64,000 bases of DNA, taken from Kibdelosporangium aridum (GTDB lineage: Bacteria; Actinomycetota; Actinomycetes; Mycobacteriales; Pseudonocardiaceae). Under the pieces are notes generated by a model that ran no database searches, was not told the origin of the DNA, and was given only the letters and a program-made list of their open reading frames with translations. This document shows, in pieces, positions 1-7,947 of the stretch (its first letter is position 1; every line of letters begins with the position of its first letter). The translations under genes were made by a program, and so were the position numbers. The stretch covers positions 1,860,001 to 1,924,000 of the forward strand of contig NZ_FWXV01000002.1 of NCBI RefSeq assembly GCF_900176515.1. The letters run 5' to 3'.

Positions 1-1
1 C

Positions 2-718
2 GAAGGCGCACAGGGCATCGGGATCGGCGCGGCCGGGGTGATCGACCCGAACGGTGCGGTCGCCGCTACAACCGACGTCTTCCCTGGGTGGGAAGGCACG
101 AACCTGACCGAGGTCGTCAGCAGGGAGCTCGGCCTGCCGCTTGTCGTGGACAACGACGCGAACGCCTTCTTGCACGGCGAGGCCACGGCCGGTGCGGCAC
201 GTGGCTACAAGCACGCGTTCGGCATCACGGTCGGCACGGGCATCGGTGGCGCGCTGATCAGCGATGGCGTACTGCTGCGTGGCACCTGCGGAGGCGCAGG
301 GGAAATCGGCCACACACCCGGCTTCGGCAACGAGCCCTGCACGTGCGGCGCTCGCGGGCACCTCGAATCGATCGCGTCCGGGCTGTCCATCAGCCGGCGC
401 TATGGACGGGACATCAGTGCAGGTCAGGTGGCCGAACGGGCTCGTCTCGGCGATCCGGAGGCCAAGCGGGTCTTCGACGAGGCGGGCGCCGCTCTCGGCC
501 AGGCGATCGCGGTTGTGGCTACCGTCCTGGACAGTCAGATCGCGGTGCTTGGGGGAGGGGTGCTCGGGTCATGGGACTTGCTTGAACCAACATGCCGGGC
601 GACTGTCCAGGCCACCGTGCTGCCGACCAACGCGGACCTGCTGATCGAACCGGCACAGCTAGGGGCGTACGCGGTCGCCATTGGCGCAGCCGCCCTTGCC
701 GCAGGTCAAGCCTCGTAA
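2..718 (+). CDS. ROK family sugar kinase/regulator (5' end outside window)
   Basis: This is the C-terminal part of a ROK-family protein; the reading frame is open from base 2, so the true start lies outside the window. ROK proteins are sugar kinases (glucokinase, N-acetylmannosamine kinase) or sugar-responsive repressors. Visible family hallmarks are the GAAGVID strand, the substrate/catalytic segment VVDNDANAF, the phosphate-loop segment GTGIGGALI, and the zinc-site region GEIGHTPG followed by CTCGARGHLES. The usual third zinc cysteine (CxCGxxGC) is replaced by histidine here. No helix-turn-helix is visible in the part present, but it could lie upstream. The family assignment is firm. Kinase versus repressor and the sugar cannot be decided. 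Confidence 0.88.
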   Translation, partial: EGAQGIGIGAAGVIDPNGAVAATTDVFPGWEGTNLTEVVSRELGLPLVVDNDANAFLHGEATAGAARGYKHAFGITVGTGIGGALISDGVLLRGTCGGAGEIGHTPGFGNEPCTCGARGHLESIASGLSISRRYGRDISAGQVAERARLGDPEAKRVFDEAGAALGQAIAVVATVLDSQIAVLGGGVLGSWDLLEPTCRATVQATVLPTNADLLIEPAQLGAYAVAIGAAALAAGQAS

Positions 719-790
719 GTGGGCAGTCCGGGCGGACCGGGCGAAACACTCACCAGGGACGTTCTGTGACTTGGGTCTCTGGTTAATCGG

Positions 791-853
791 TTGCTGGAAT
801 ACCGACACCAAGCGCATGCTTGTATCGAGCAAGTAATTGGATGATGCAAGCAA
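791..853. promoter_or_regulatory. candidate promoter/operator of the marR-MFS operon
   Basis: The gap before the MarR gene contains a CTTG (819-822) / CAAG (830-833) inverted pair and a further GCAAGCAAG at 846-854. These repeated half-sites resemble the short palindromes MarR proteins bind. A weak sigma70-like promoter could be TTGCTG (791-796) with CATGCT (815-820). MarR autoregulation is common in the family, but binding here is inferred only from position and symmetry. Confidence 0.35.
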
Positions 854-868
854 GTCAGAGGGGTCGGC

Positions 869-1402
869 ATGGTCGGGACAAGCACGGAATCGACCACAAC
901 CGAGGCGCCCACTGAGGCCGAAATCGAGTTGGGATCGCGTCTCGGGAACGCGATGATGGGGCTCGGCCGGCAGTGGGCAGCGGTGTCGTCCCAGCTGAGC
1001 AAGGTCGGTATCGACAAGACGTCGATGGTGTTGCTCGGCGCGTTGAAACAGATCGGCCCGGTCAGGTCGAACGCACTCGCCGAAGCGGTGTACTCGGACC
1101 CGTCCACGATCTCGCGGCAGGTCGCCGCGCTGGTCAAGGACGGCCTGATCGAGCGCCGTGCCGATCCGGCCGACGGGCGGGCAAGCCTGCTCGCCGTCAC
1201 TGACGAAGGGCGTGCCCTGCTGGACGCCCGGCACCGCCAGCGCAGCTGCTCGCTGGCCCGGATGCTCGCGCACTGGTCGCCTGACGACCGCGAGCGGTTC
1301 GTAGAACTGCTCGAACGGTTCGTGGTCGATCACGAGCGCAACATCCCGAACTTCATCGAAGAGCACGCCGCCCTGATGGCGCGCTCCAAAGGAGAAAACT
1401 GA
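869..1402 (+). CDS. MarR family transcriptional regulator
   Basis: The 177-residue protein has the winged helix-turn-helix of MarR regulators: a recognition region around VYSDPSTISRQVAALVKDG, followed by the wing with the conserved D-x-R-A segment ADPADGRAS and then VTDEGRALL. MarR proteins are dimeric, usually ligand-released repressors of efflux or stress genes. The start is the ATG at 869, preceded by the GA-rich CAGAGGGG. Its stop overlaps the start of the downstream exporter (ATGA at 1402), so the two are translationally coupled. The obvious inference is that it controls the exporter and itself. The ligand is unknown. Confidence 0.93.
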   Translation: MVGTSTESTTTEAPTEAEIELGSRLGNAMMGLGRQWAAVSSQLSKVGIDKTSMVLLGALKQIGPVRSNALAEAVYSDPSTISRQVAALVKDGLIERRADPADGRASLLAVTDEGRALLDARHRQRSCSLARMLAHWSPDDRERFVELLERFVVDHERNIPNFIEEHAALMARSKGEN

Positions 1403-3024
1403 TGTCCGAACAGGCAACAGCCGCCGCTGGGGAAGCCCCCTCGCGGGCCGGCGCGCTGAGCCACCGCCAGATCCTGACGATCCTGTCCGGGCTGATGCTC
1501 GGCATGTTCCTGGCGGCACTTGACCAGACGATCATGGCCTCGGCCATGAAGACCATCGCGGACCAGCTGCACGGCCAGACCATCCAGGCGTGGGCGACCA
1601 CGGCCTACCTGATCACGGCGACCATCTCGACCCCGTTGTACGGCAAGCTGTCCGACATCGTCGGCCGCAAGCCGATGTACCTGGCCGCGATCACGATCTT
1701 CCTGATCGGTTCGCTGCTGTCCGGCATCGCGACCTCGATGTACGAGCTGGCCGCGTACCGCGCGGTGCAGGGTCTTGGTGCCGGTGGCCTGATGTCGCTG
1801 GCGCTGGCGATCATCGCGGACATCACGTCACCGCTTGAGCGCAGCCGCTACACCGGCTACTTCATGGGAGTGTGGGGACTGTCCAGTGTGGGCGGTCCGT
1901 TGATCGGCGGGCTGTTCGCCGGCCTCGACTCGTTCCTCGGGATCACCGGGTGGCGCTGGGTGTTCCTGCTCAACGTGCCGATCGCGCTGATCGCGCTGGT
2001 CGTGGTGAGCCGGGTGCTGAACGTGCCGCACACCAAGGTGCCGCAGCGCATCGACTTCTGGGGCGCCGCGACGCTGACGATCGGGCTCGTGCCACTGCTG
2101 ATCGTCGCCGAGCAGGGACGTGAATGGGGCTGGGACTCCGGGGCCTCGATCGCGATGTACGTGACAGGTGTCGTCGGTCTGGTGGCCTTCGTGTTCGTCG
2201 AGCGGTGGATGGGCGACGCGGCTTTGCTGCCGATGCGCCTGTTCCGTCGTCCAGTGTTCGCGCTGACCAACGTCATCAACTTCATCATGGGCATCGGGAT
2301 GTTCGGCATGATGATGTCCCTGCCGCTGTACCTGCAGATCGTCAAGGGCGCGACACCGACCGAGTCCGGCCTGATGACGCTGCCGATGACGTTCGGCATC
2401 CTGGTCGCGGCCATGGGCAGCGGCCGGGTCACGTCCAAGACCGGGCGCTACCGGATCTTCCCGATCATCGGCCTCGGTGCGACCACGGTGGCGCTGTTCC
2501 TGTTCGCCCAGATCGGGACGGACACGGCGCTGTGGCAGACGATGCTGATCATGACGCTGGCCGGTGCCGGACTGGGTCTGTGCATGCAGAGCCTGCTGCT
2601 GGCGATCCAGGCGGACGCGCCCGTCAAGGACATGGGTGTGGCGACCTCGTCGGCGACGTTCTTCCGGTCCATCGGCGGCACGGTCGGTACCGCGGTGTTC
2701 CTGTCCATCCTGTTCGGGATCGTCGCGGACCGGATCACGGCGGCCCGCGCCGCGGCGAGCCTGCCTCCGATGCCTGCGGGCACCGGTGGGCTGGACCTGA
2801 ACAACACGGCGTTCATCAACGCGCTGCCGCCGCAGGAAGCCAGGCCGATCCTCGACGGTTTCGCCAGCTCGCTCGACACGGTGTTCATGGTCGGCGGGAT
2901 CGTGGTCCTGGTGGCGTTCGCGCTGATCTGGTTCCTCAAGGAGGTGCCGCTGTCGAACAAGTCCGGTCTGCAGCGCGCAGCGTCCGAACAGGACTCCGCG
3001 GCGCCGGTGGCCGCGGTGCACTGA
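1402..3024 (+). CDS. MFS drug exporter, DHA2 (14-TMS, EmrB/QacA-like)
   Basis: The 540-residue protein is a major facilitator of the DHA2 drug:H+ antiporter group. Loop motif A is visible as GKLSDIVGRKPMY after helix 2. The helix 1 segment LDQTIMASAMKTIADQL matches the DHA2 signature D-x-T-[IV]-[VM]-x-[VT]-A-x-P in outline, and AVQGLGAGGLMSLALAII is motif B/C-like. About 14 hydrophobic segments fit the length. It is coupled by ATGA overlap to the upstream MarR regulator, the usual arrangement for an inducible efflux pump. The substrate cannot be read from the sequence; antibiotics, dyes or a self-made metabolite are possible. Confidence 0.92.
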   Translation: MSEQATAAAGEAPSRAGALSHRQILTILSGLMLGMFLAALDQTIMASAMKTIADQLHGQTIQAWATTAYLITATISTPLYGKLSDIVGRKPMYLAAITIFLIGSLLSGIATSMYELAAYRAVQGLGAGGLMSLALAIIADITSPLERSRYTGYFMGVWGLSSVGGPLIGGLFAGLDSFLGITGWRWVFLLNVPIALIALVVVSRVLNVPHTKVPQRIDFWGAATLTIGLVPLLIVAEQGREWGWDSGASIAMYVTGVVGLVAFVFVERWMGDAALLPMRLFRRPVFALTNVINFIMGIGMFGMMMSLPLYLQIVKGATPTESGLMTLPMTFGILVAAMGSGRVTSKTGRYRIFPIIGLGATTVALFLFAQIGTDTALWQTMLIMTLAGAGLGLCMQSLLLAIQADAPVKDMGVATSSATFFRSIGGTVGTAVFLSILFGIVADRITAARAAASLPPMPAGTGGLDLNNTAFINALPPQEARPILDGFASSLDTVFMVGGIVVLVAFALIWFLKEVPLSNKSGLQRAASEQDSAAPVAAVH

Positions 3025-3044
3025 GGTTTCCCACCACGAAGAAA

Positions 3045-3074
3045 GAGGGCCCGTTCGGTTTCGAGCGGGCCCTC
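3045..3074. terminator. bidirectional rho-independent terminator between MFS gene and ppa
   Basis: A perfect 9-bp stem, GAGGGCCCG (3045-3053) and CGGGCCCTC (3066-3074), with a 12-nt loop sits in the 61-bp gap between two convergent genes. It is followed by CGTGTTGTT on the + side and preceded by an A-rich CGAAGAAA, which reads as a T-rich tail on the - side. It can serve both transcripts. Confidence 0.8.
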
Positions 3075-3085
3075 CGTGTTGTTGC

Positions 3086-3589
3086 TCAGTGTCCTTCGGA
3101 GTCGGCGTGCAGAGCCTGGTAGCGCTCGTACGAACGCTTGATCTCCGCCTCGGCCTCGGTGCGACCGACCCAGGTCGCGCCCTCGACGCTCTTACCCGGC
3201 TCGAGGTCCTTGTAGACCTCGAAGAAGTGCTGGATCTCCAGCCGGTAGAACTCGCTCAAGTGGTGGATGTCACGCAGGTGCTCCGACCGCGGGTCGTCAG
3301 CGGGCACGCACAGGACCTTGTCGTCGCCACCCTTCTCGTCGCGCATGCGGAACATGCCGATCGCGCGGCTGCGGATCAGGCAGCCGGGGAACGTCGGTTC
3401 CTGCACGAGCACAAGAGCGTCCAACGGGTCGTCGTCCTCACCGAGGCTGTTGTCGACGAACCCGTAGTCAGCCGGGTACTGGGTGGCGGTGAACAGAGTC
3501 CGGTCCAACCGGATCCGCCCCGTCTCGTGGTCCATTTCGTACTTGTTGCGCACGCCTTTGGGGATCTCGATCGTGACGTCGAACTCCAC
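3086..3589 (-). CDS. ppa: inorganic pyrophosphatase
   Basis: This 167-residue protein is a family I soluble pyrophosphatase. It hydrolyses PPi from biosynthesis (DNA, RNA, aminoacyl-tRNA) and so makes those reactions irreversible. The metal-binding signature DDDPLDALVLV (D-[SGDN]-D-[PE]-[LIVMF]-D) is present, as are the early ENKYE-like segment RNKYEMDHETG and YPADYGFV. The length is typical of bacterial family I enzymes. The GTG at 3589 starts the conserved MEFDVTIEIPKG terminus. It is divergent from the carboxypeptidase gene at 3709 and convergent with the MFS exporter, with a terminator between them. Confidence 0.97.
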   Translation of the reverse strand: MEFDVTIEIPKGVRNKYEMDHETGRIRLDRTLFTATQYPADYGFVDNSLGEDDDPLDALVLVQEPTFPGCLIRSRAIGMFRMRDEKGGDDKVLCVPADDPRSEHLRDIHHLSEFYRLEIQHFFEVYKDLEPGKSVEGATWVGRTEAEAEIKRSYERYQALHADSEGH

Positions 3590-3708
3590 GTCTGTTCCTC
3601 GCTCATCATCTCTTGTATTTGCTCGCCACTAGTCTGGACTACGCCTCGGGCTCGGCCGACATCACCGCAGTCGGTCAGCGGAAGTGATGGTGGACAGGGA
3701 GACACTGA

Positions 3709-6700
3709 GTGGCAGACCAGGACAACCCCGCTTGGCCGACCGCCGACGACGACCGTTCGTCCACAGGTTTTCCGCAGGTAGATCCCGATAAAACGAAGCC
3801 GGCGGACGAGGTTTCGCAGCCCGGTGAACCGCCGAGGGCGATGCCCATGCGGATCGAGCCGGGCAAGCCCCCGAAGCCCGCGCAGCTGAAAAGCGACCCG
3901 CCCGCGGGGGCGGCAACGTGGTTCGAATCACCCGGCGAACCACCCCGGGCACTGCCGATGCGCATCGAACCCGGCAAGCCGATAAAGACCGGGGACGAGC
4001 CGAAACCGGTCACGGCGAAAGAATCGGAAGCGACGGCTGCAGAGGGCGACGGCCCGGTGGCGCCTGGTGGAGATTCAGCGGCGGACGCCAAGGAGGAGGC
4101 CGCCGACGCCGAGAAGGCTGCGGGGGACGAGACTGCGGTGGCTGACGCCGAGAAGGCTGCCGGGCAGCAGCCTGCGGCGGCTGACGTGGAGCCGACTGCC
4201 CAGGAGCAGGGGGCGTTGGCCGGTGCTGACCGTGAAGAGGCTGAGGGCGCGGAGCAGGCCGGTGACGCTCCTGGGACTGAGGGCAGCGAGAAGGCTGTGG
4301 CAGCTGACCCGGAACCTGCCGTAGAGAAAGCAGTGTCGGAGGAGTCGGCTGAGGGTCCGGTGGTTTCTGCCACCGAGTCCGGCGATCCCGAACCTGAGGC
4401 TGACGGCGAGCCCGAGTCAGGGGCCGCTTCCGTAGAGAAAGCAGTGTCGGAGGAGTCGGCTGAGGGTCCGGCGGTTTCTGCCGCCAAGTCCGGCGATCCC
4501 GAACTTGAAGCTGAGGGCGAGCCCGAGTCGGGCGACAAGAAGCTTGCCGAAGAGACCCCGGAGCGTGAGGCCCACGCCGAGAAGGCGGCGGCCGTCGACC
4601 AGGAGAGCTCGGGCGAGTCGGGTGAGGCCGATACGGCTGCACCGGAATCAGTGGAAGCCGACCCGGCGGTGGAGGCGCCCCAGGTCGAGCCCGCCGACGA
4701 AGAGACTCCGGACGACGATGCGGAGCTGGCCGACCAGCCGGGCTCGCCGGTGGCTGATGAGGTGGAGTCTGCTGGCGAGCAAACTGTGCCGGTCCAGCAG
4801 GTCGCGAAAGACGGCGACGCCGAACCAATCAGCGAGACGGCGCCGGAGAGCCCTGCTGCCTCGGTAGAGGAAACCGCTGAAGGCCCAGACCAGCCCGTCG
4901 CAGAGGACGACGAGCCGCAGGCGGCCACGGAGCCCGTGGCCGAGAAGCCTGAGCCAAGCGAGCAGACAGCACAGGTCGAGCAGGTCGACAGGGCGAGTGA
5001 CGCGGCGCCTTCGGCCGAGCGGCCGGAACCAAGTGGCGAGCAGACCGCGCAGGTTGAGCCCGTCAGCAGGGCGAGTGATGCGCCGCCTTCGGCCGAGCGG
5101 CCGGAACCGAGTGGTGAGCAGACCGCGCAAGTTGAGCAGGTTGGCGGGGCAAGCGATGCGCCGCCGGTGGTCGAGCGCGAGCCGAGCGGTGCACAAGCCG
5201 TGCCGGTTCAGCAGGCCAGCGATGCGCCGCCCGTCGGTGCCGAGCCACAGCCACCGAGGGCCGATGGGACCGAGCCGCCTGCTGCCGAGGAACCTGCCGC
5301 TGAGGAGACCGCGCAGGTCGAGCGCGTTGGTAAGGCGAGTGATGCGCCGTCGGTCGGTGCCGAGCCGGAGCCGCCGAGGGCCGATGGGACCGAGCCGCTC
5401 GCGGCGGAGGAACCTGCCGCTGAGGAGACCGCTCAGGTTCAGCAGGTAGCTGCGGCCCAGCCGGTCAAGGAGCCAGAGGCTCCGGCCGCGCCGACACGTG
5501 ACGAGCCGTCGCCGGAGCCGGAGCCGGAGAAGCCGCAGGCTGTCGAAAGCCCCAAGGAATCCGGCACGAAGCCGGAACCTGTCGGCGAGAAGACCGTGCA
5601 GATGCGCCCGGTCGCCAAGTCCAGCGATACCCAAGCCCCCGATGAAAAGCCTGCCGCCACACCCGAGCAGCCAGTCACGCGTGGAAAGCCGGAAGGCTTT
5701 GGCGGGCTGCGGCGGCCTAAGGCGCCCGAGCAGCAAGCCCCTCAGCCCGTCGACGAGACGCAACCGGTCAGCCAGAAGGGACCCGACGATTCGGCTGGCC
5801 CTGGTGAGAAGGCTCGGCCTGCCGCTGCTGATGTCGGCAAGACCCTGCCTGTTCAGCGGCCGCCCAAGCCGCCCAAGCCGGCGGAGCCGCGCCCGGACAC
5901 CCGGGATGAGCCTGTCGGTGAGAAGACTGTCCAGGTACGGCCAGTCCAGAAGCCCAGTGAAAAGCCACCCGCAACCGCTGACTCGTGGTTCTCGGTGCCG
6001 ACGCGCAGCGAGCCCACGGCTCCGCCAACCAGGCCCGGAGAGCGCAGCGAGCCCCGTAACCGGCCGGTCGGCGACAAGACCACCCGGCTCGGTGCTCCAG
6101 ACACCGCGACCCCCAAACGGCCGGACGGCCCGTTCGCGATGCCGACGCGCAGCCAGCCAATGCCACCTGCGCCGCCGCGGCCTAAGACTCCAGAGAACCT
6201 TGGCAGAGCGCCGGAGAGTCAGCGGCCGTTCGCCGCCCCTGCGCCGACGCGCACACCACCACCGCAGCGGCCGAAGAGCCCAACCGACTCACCGACACGC
6301 AGCCAAATGCCGCAGGGTTTGGCCGGGCCGCCGACACGAACCCCGCCGAAGCGGCCGGAAACCGAAGGTCCGACCCGCCATCTGCCCGTGCCTCCGCCGA
6401 GGCCGAAGAACCTCGAGACCGAACAACCCAAGCCACAAACCGAGCCCGAGCAGCCACCTCCATCCAATGAGGACACCCACCGTGCCCTCCAGCCCCTGCC
6501 AAGCAGGAAACGGCCCAAGCGCCTCCTTGTCCTCGTGGCCATCGTCGCGGTCATCGCGCTCGGCGCCGGTGTCGTCTTCCTTGTCCCTGGTGTCAAGGAA
6601 GGGCTTGGGTTTGGTGGGTCCGAGACTGAGGCTGCCGTCGCCCCACCTCCCGCACCCGTCGCATTCACGCCCCGCCTCAGGGCACCGAACGCCGCAGGCC

Positions 6701-7899
6701 CGCTACCGACCCCACAGGGCGTGCAAAGCACTTTGGCTGGTGCGGCGAGCAACCCCGCGTTGGGCACGCTGACTGGTTCCGTCATCGACCCCGCCACAGG
6801 GACTGTCCTGTGGGAGAAGAATCCGACGACTCCGCTCACCCCCGCGTCCACCACCAAGGTCCTCACCGCGGCCGCCGCTCTTCTCAAGATCCCGCACAGT
6901 CAGCAGTTCAGCACCAAGGTCGTCGCTGGCAAGGATCCCGGCACCGTCATCATCGTCGGCGGCGGGGACGGCACGCTCAACTCCTTGCCAGCCGGCAAGA
7001 ATTCCGTCTTCCCCGGCTCCCCGCGTCTCGATGACCTTGTCGCACAGGTGAAAGCCAAGGGTCCGGTCTCCCAGGTCTTCTACGACCGCACCCGGTACGC
7101 CGACGACGGCCTCGCCCCTGGTGTCCTTCCTGGTGACGTCGCCGAGGGCTACATCTCGCCGATCAGCCCTTTGATGATGGACGGCGCGCGATCCGATCCG
7201 ACCAAGGACCGCAGCCCGCGCAGCCCGAACCCGGCCAAGACTGTCGCGACCGAGTTCGCCAAGCGCCTCGGCGCCACCGTCGCCGCCCAGCCGGCGGTCA
7301 CCGCTCCGGCCGACGCACAGGTTCTCGGCGAGGTGAAGTCCGCGCCGCTGACCGAGCTCGTCGACCAGTTCCTGCAGGCTTCCGACAACGTTCTCGCCGA
7401 CGTCATCGCCCGTGAGGTCGCGAAGGCTGCCGGTGAGGAGGCGTCGTTCGCCGGTGTGCACAAGGCGACGTTGAAGGTGTTGTCCGAGAACGGGTTTGAC
7501 GTCACGGGCGCCGAACTGTTCGACGGCAGCGGGATGTCCACGAGCAACAAGACACCCGCCCGCCTGCTCGCGCAGGTCCTCGCGGTCGCCGCCGGTGACG
7601 GCAAGGACCCGAGGACCGCGAAGCTGCGGCCGTTGCTCGGCGGGCTGCCGGTCGCGGGCGGTAGTGGCACGTTGGCCGGCCGGTTCGGCGACGGCCAGGC
7701 CGCGAGCGGTCGTGGCTGGGTACGGGCCAAGACTGGCACTCTTCCCTTGGCGGGGATCAACTCGCTGGCAGGCGTCGTCCTCGACGCCGACGGGCGGATT
7801 CTGGTGTTCGCCCTCATGACCAGCCAGAGCGACACCCTCGCCGCTCGCCCGGCACTCGACGCGGTCGCGGCCACTCTGCGATCTTGCGGCTGCAAATAA
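3709..7899 (+). CDS. dacB: PBP4-type D-Ala-D-Ala carboxypeptidase/endopeptidase with ~930-residue disordered N-terminal extension
   Basis: This is a 1396-residue bitopic membrane protein. Residues 1 to about 935 are low-complexity (Ala, Glu, Pro, Thr, later Pro/Arg) with internal repeats. One membrane helix follows at about 939-960, and then an S13 peptidase domain that should lie outside the membrane. The three active-site motifs are all present: S1047-T-T-K1050, S1225-D-N and K1341-T-G. S13 enzymes trim or cleave peptidoglycan stem peptides. M. tuberculosis Rv3627c sits in the same place, next to the same zincin-tilS-hpt genes, but is about 460 residues, so the cytoplasmic extension is exceptional. 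The GTG start has CAGGGA 8 nt upstream. The extension carries repeated E-x-T-[AV]-Q-V motifs (see findings). Confidence 0.9.
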   Translation: MADQDNPAWPTADDDRSSTGFPQVDPDKTKPADEVSQPGEPPRAMPMRIEPGKPPKPAQLKSDPPAGAATWFESPGEPPRALPMRIEPGKPIKTGDEPKPVTAKESEATAAEGDGPVAPGGDSAADAKEEAADAEKAAGDETAVADAEKAAGQQPAAADVEPTAQEQGALAGADREEAEGAEQAGDAPGTEGSEKAVAADPEPAVEKAVSEESAEGPVVSATESGDPEPEADGEPESGAASVEKAVSEESAEGPAVSAAKSGDPELEAEGEPESGDKKLAEETPEREAHAEKAAAVDQESSGESGEADTAAPESVEADPAVEAPQVEPADEETPDDDAELADQPGSPVADEVESAGEQTVPVQQVAKDGDAEPISETAPESPAASVEETAEGPDQPVAEDDEPQAATEPVAEKPEPSEQTAQVEQVDRASDAAPSAERPEPSGEQTAQVEPVSRASDAPPSAERPEPSGEQTAQVEQVGGASDAPPVVEREPSGAQAVPVQQASDAPPVGAEPQPPRADGTEPPAAEEPAAEETAQVERVGKASDAPSVGAEPEPPRADGTEPLAAEEPAAEETAQVQQVAAAQPVKEPEAPAAPTRDEPSPEPEPEKPQAVESPKESGTKPEPVGEKTVQMRPVAKSSDTQAPDEKPAATPEQPVTRGKPEGFGGLRRPKAPEQQAPQPVDETQPVSQKGPDDSAGPGEKARPAAADVGKTLPVQRPPKPPKPAEPRPDTRDEPVGEKTVQVRPVQKPSEKPPATADSWFSVPTRSEPTAPPTRPGERSEPRNRPVGDKTTRLGAPDTATPKRPDGPFAMPTRSQPMPPAPPRPKTPENLGRAPESQRPFAAPAPTRTPPPQRPKSPTDSPTRSQMPQGLAGPPTRTPPKRPETEGPTRHLPVPPPRPKNLETEQPKPQTEPEQPPPSNEDTHRALQPLPSRKRPKRLLVLVAIVAVIALGAGVVFLVPGVKEGLGFGGSETEAAVAPPPAPVAFTPRLRAPNAAGPLPTPQGVQSTLAGAASNPALGTLTGSVIDPATGTVLWEKNPTTPLTPASTTKVLTAAAALLKIPHSQQFSTKVVAGKDPGTVIIVGGGDGTLNSLPAGKNSVFPGSPRLDDLVAQVKAKGPVSQVFYDRTRYADDGLAPGVLPGDVAEGYISPISPLMMDGARSDPTKDRSPRSPNPAKTVATEFAKRLGATVAAQPAVTAPADAQVLGEVKSAPLTELVDQFLQASDNVLADVIAREVAKAAGEEASFAGVHKATLKVLSENGFDVTGAELFDGSGMSTSNKTPARLLAQVLAVAAGDGKDPRTAKLRPLLGGLPVAGGSGTLAGRFGDGQAASGRGWVRAKTGTLPLAGINSLAGVVLDADGRILVFALMTSQSDTLAARPALDAVAATLRSCGCK
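4321..4542 (+). repeat. 111-bp tandem duplication inside dacB (37-residue unit)
   Basis: Two adjacent 111-bp units (4321-4431 and 4432-4542) encode 37-residue copies beginning VEKAVSEESAEGP and ending GEPESG plus three variable residues. The DNA copies differ at only a few bases, so the duplication is recent or kept homogeneous. The unit length is a multiple of three, so copy number could vary without breaking the frame. Confidence 0.85.
4960..5460 (+). repeat. degenerate repeats with T-[AV]-Q-V motif inside dacB
   Basis: This stretch encodes degenerate repeats built on AERPEPSGEQTAQVE..V..ASDAPPS. Two near-identical 26-residue units are followed by two longer units containing PPRADGTEP and EEPAAEETAQV. 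Each carries E-x-T-A-Q-V. Related motifs continue outside it, such as EQTVPVQQV before and EKTVQMRPV and EKTVQVRPV after. Confidence 0.75.
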
Positions 7900-7947
7900 T
7901 GAGCAGGCAATCACACAGAGCGCAAATGCTCAGGTAGCGTCGGTGTT

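Noticed and set aside
3675..4928. A Ser/Ala-rich 417-codon frame antisense to the dacB extension
   Set aside because: Its repeats simply mirror those of the sense gene, and the sense frame leads into a complete peptidase domain.
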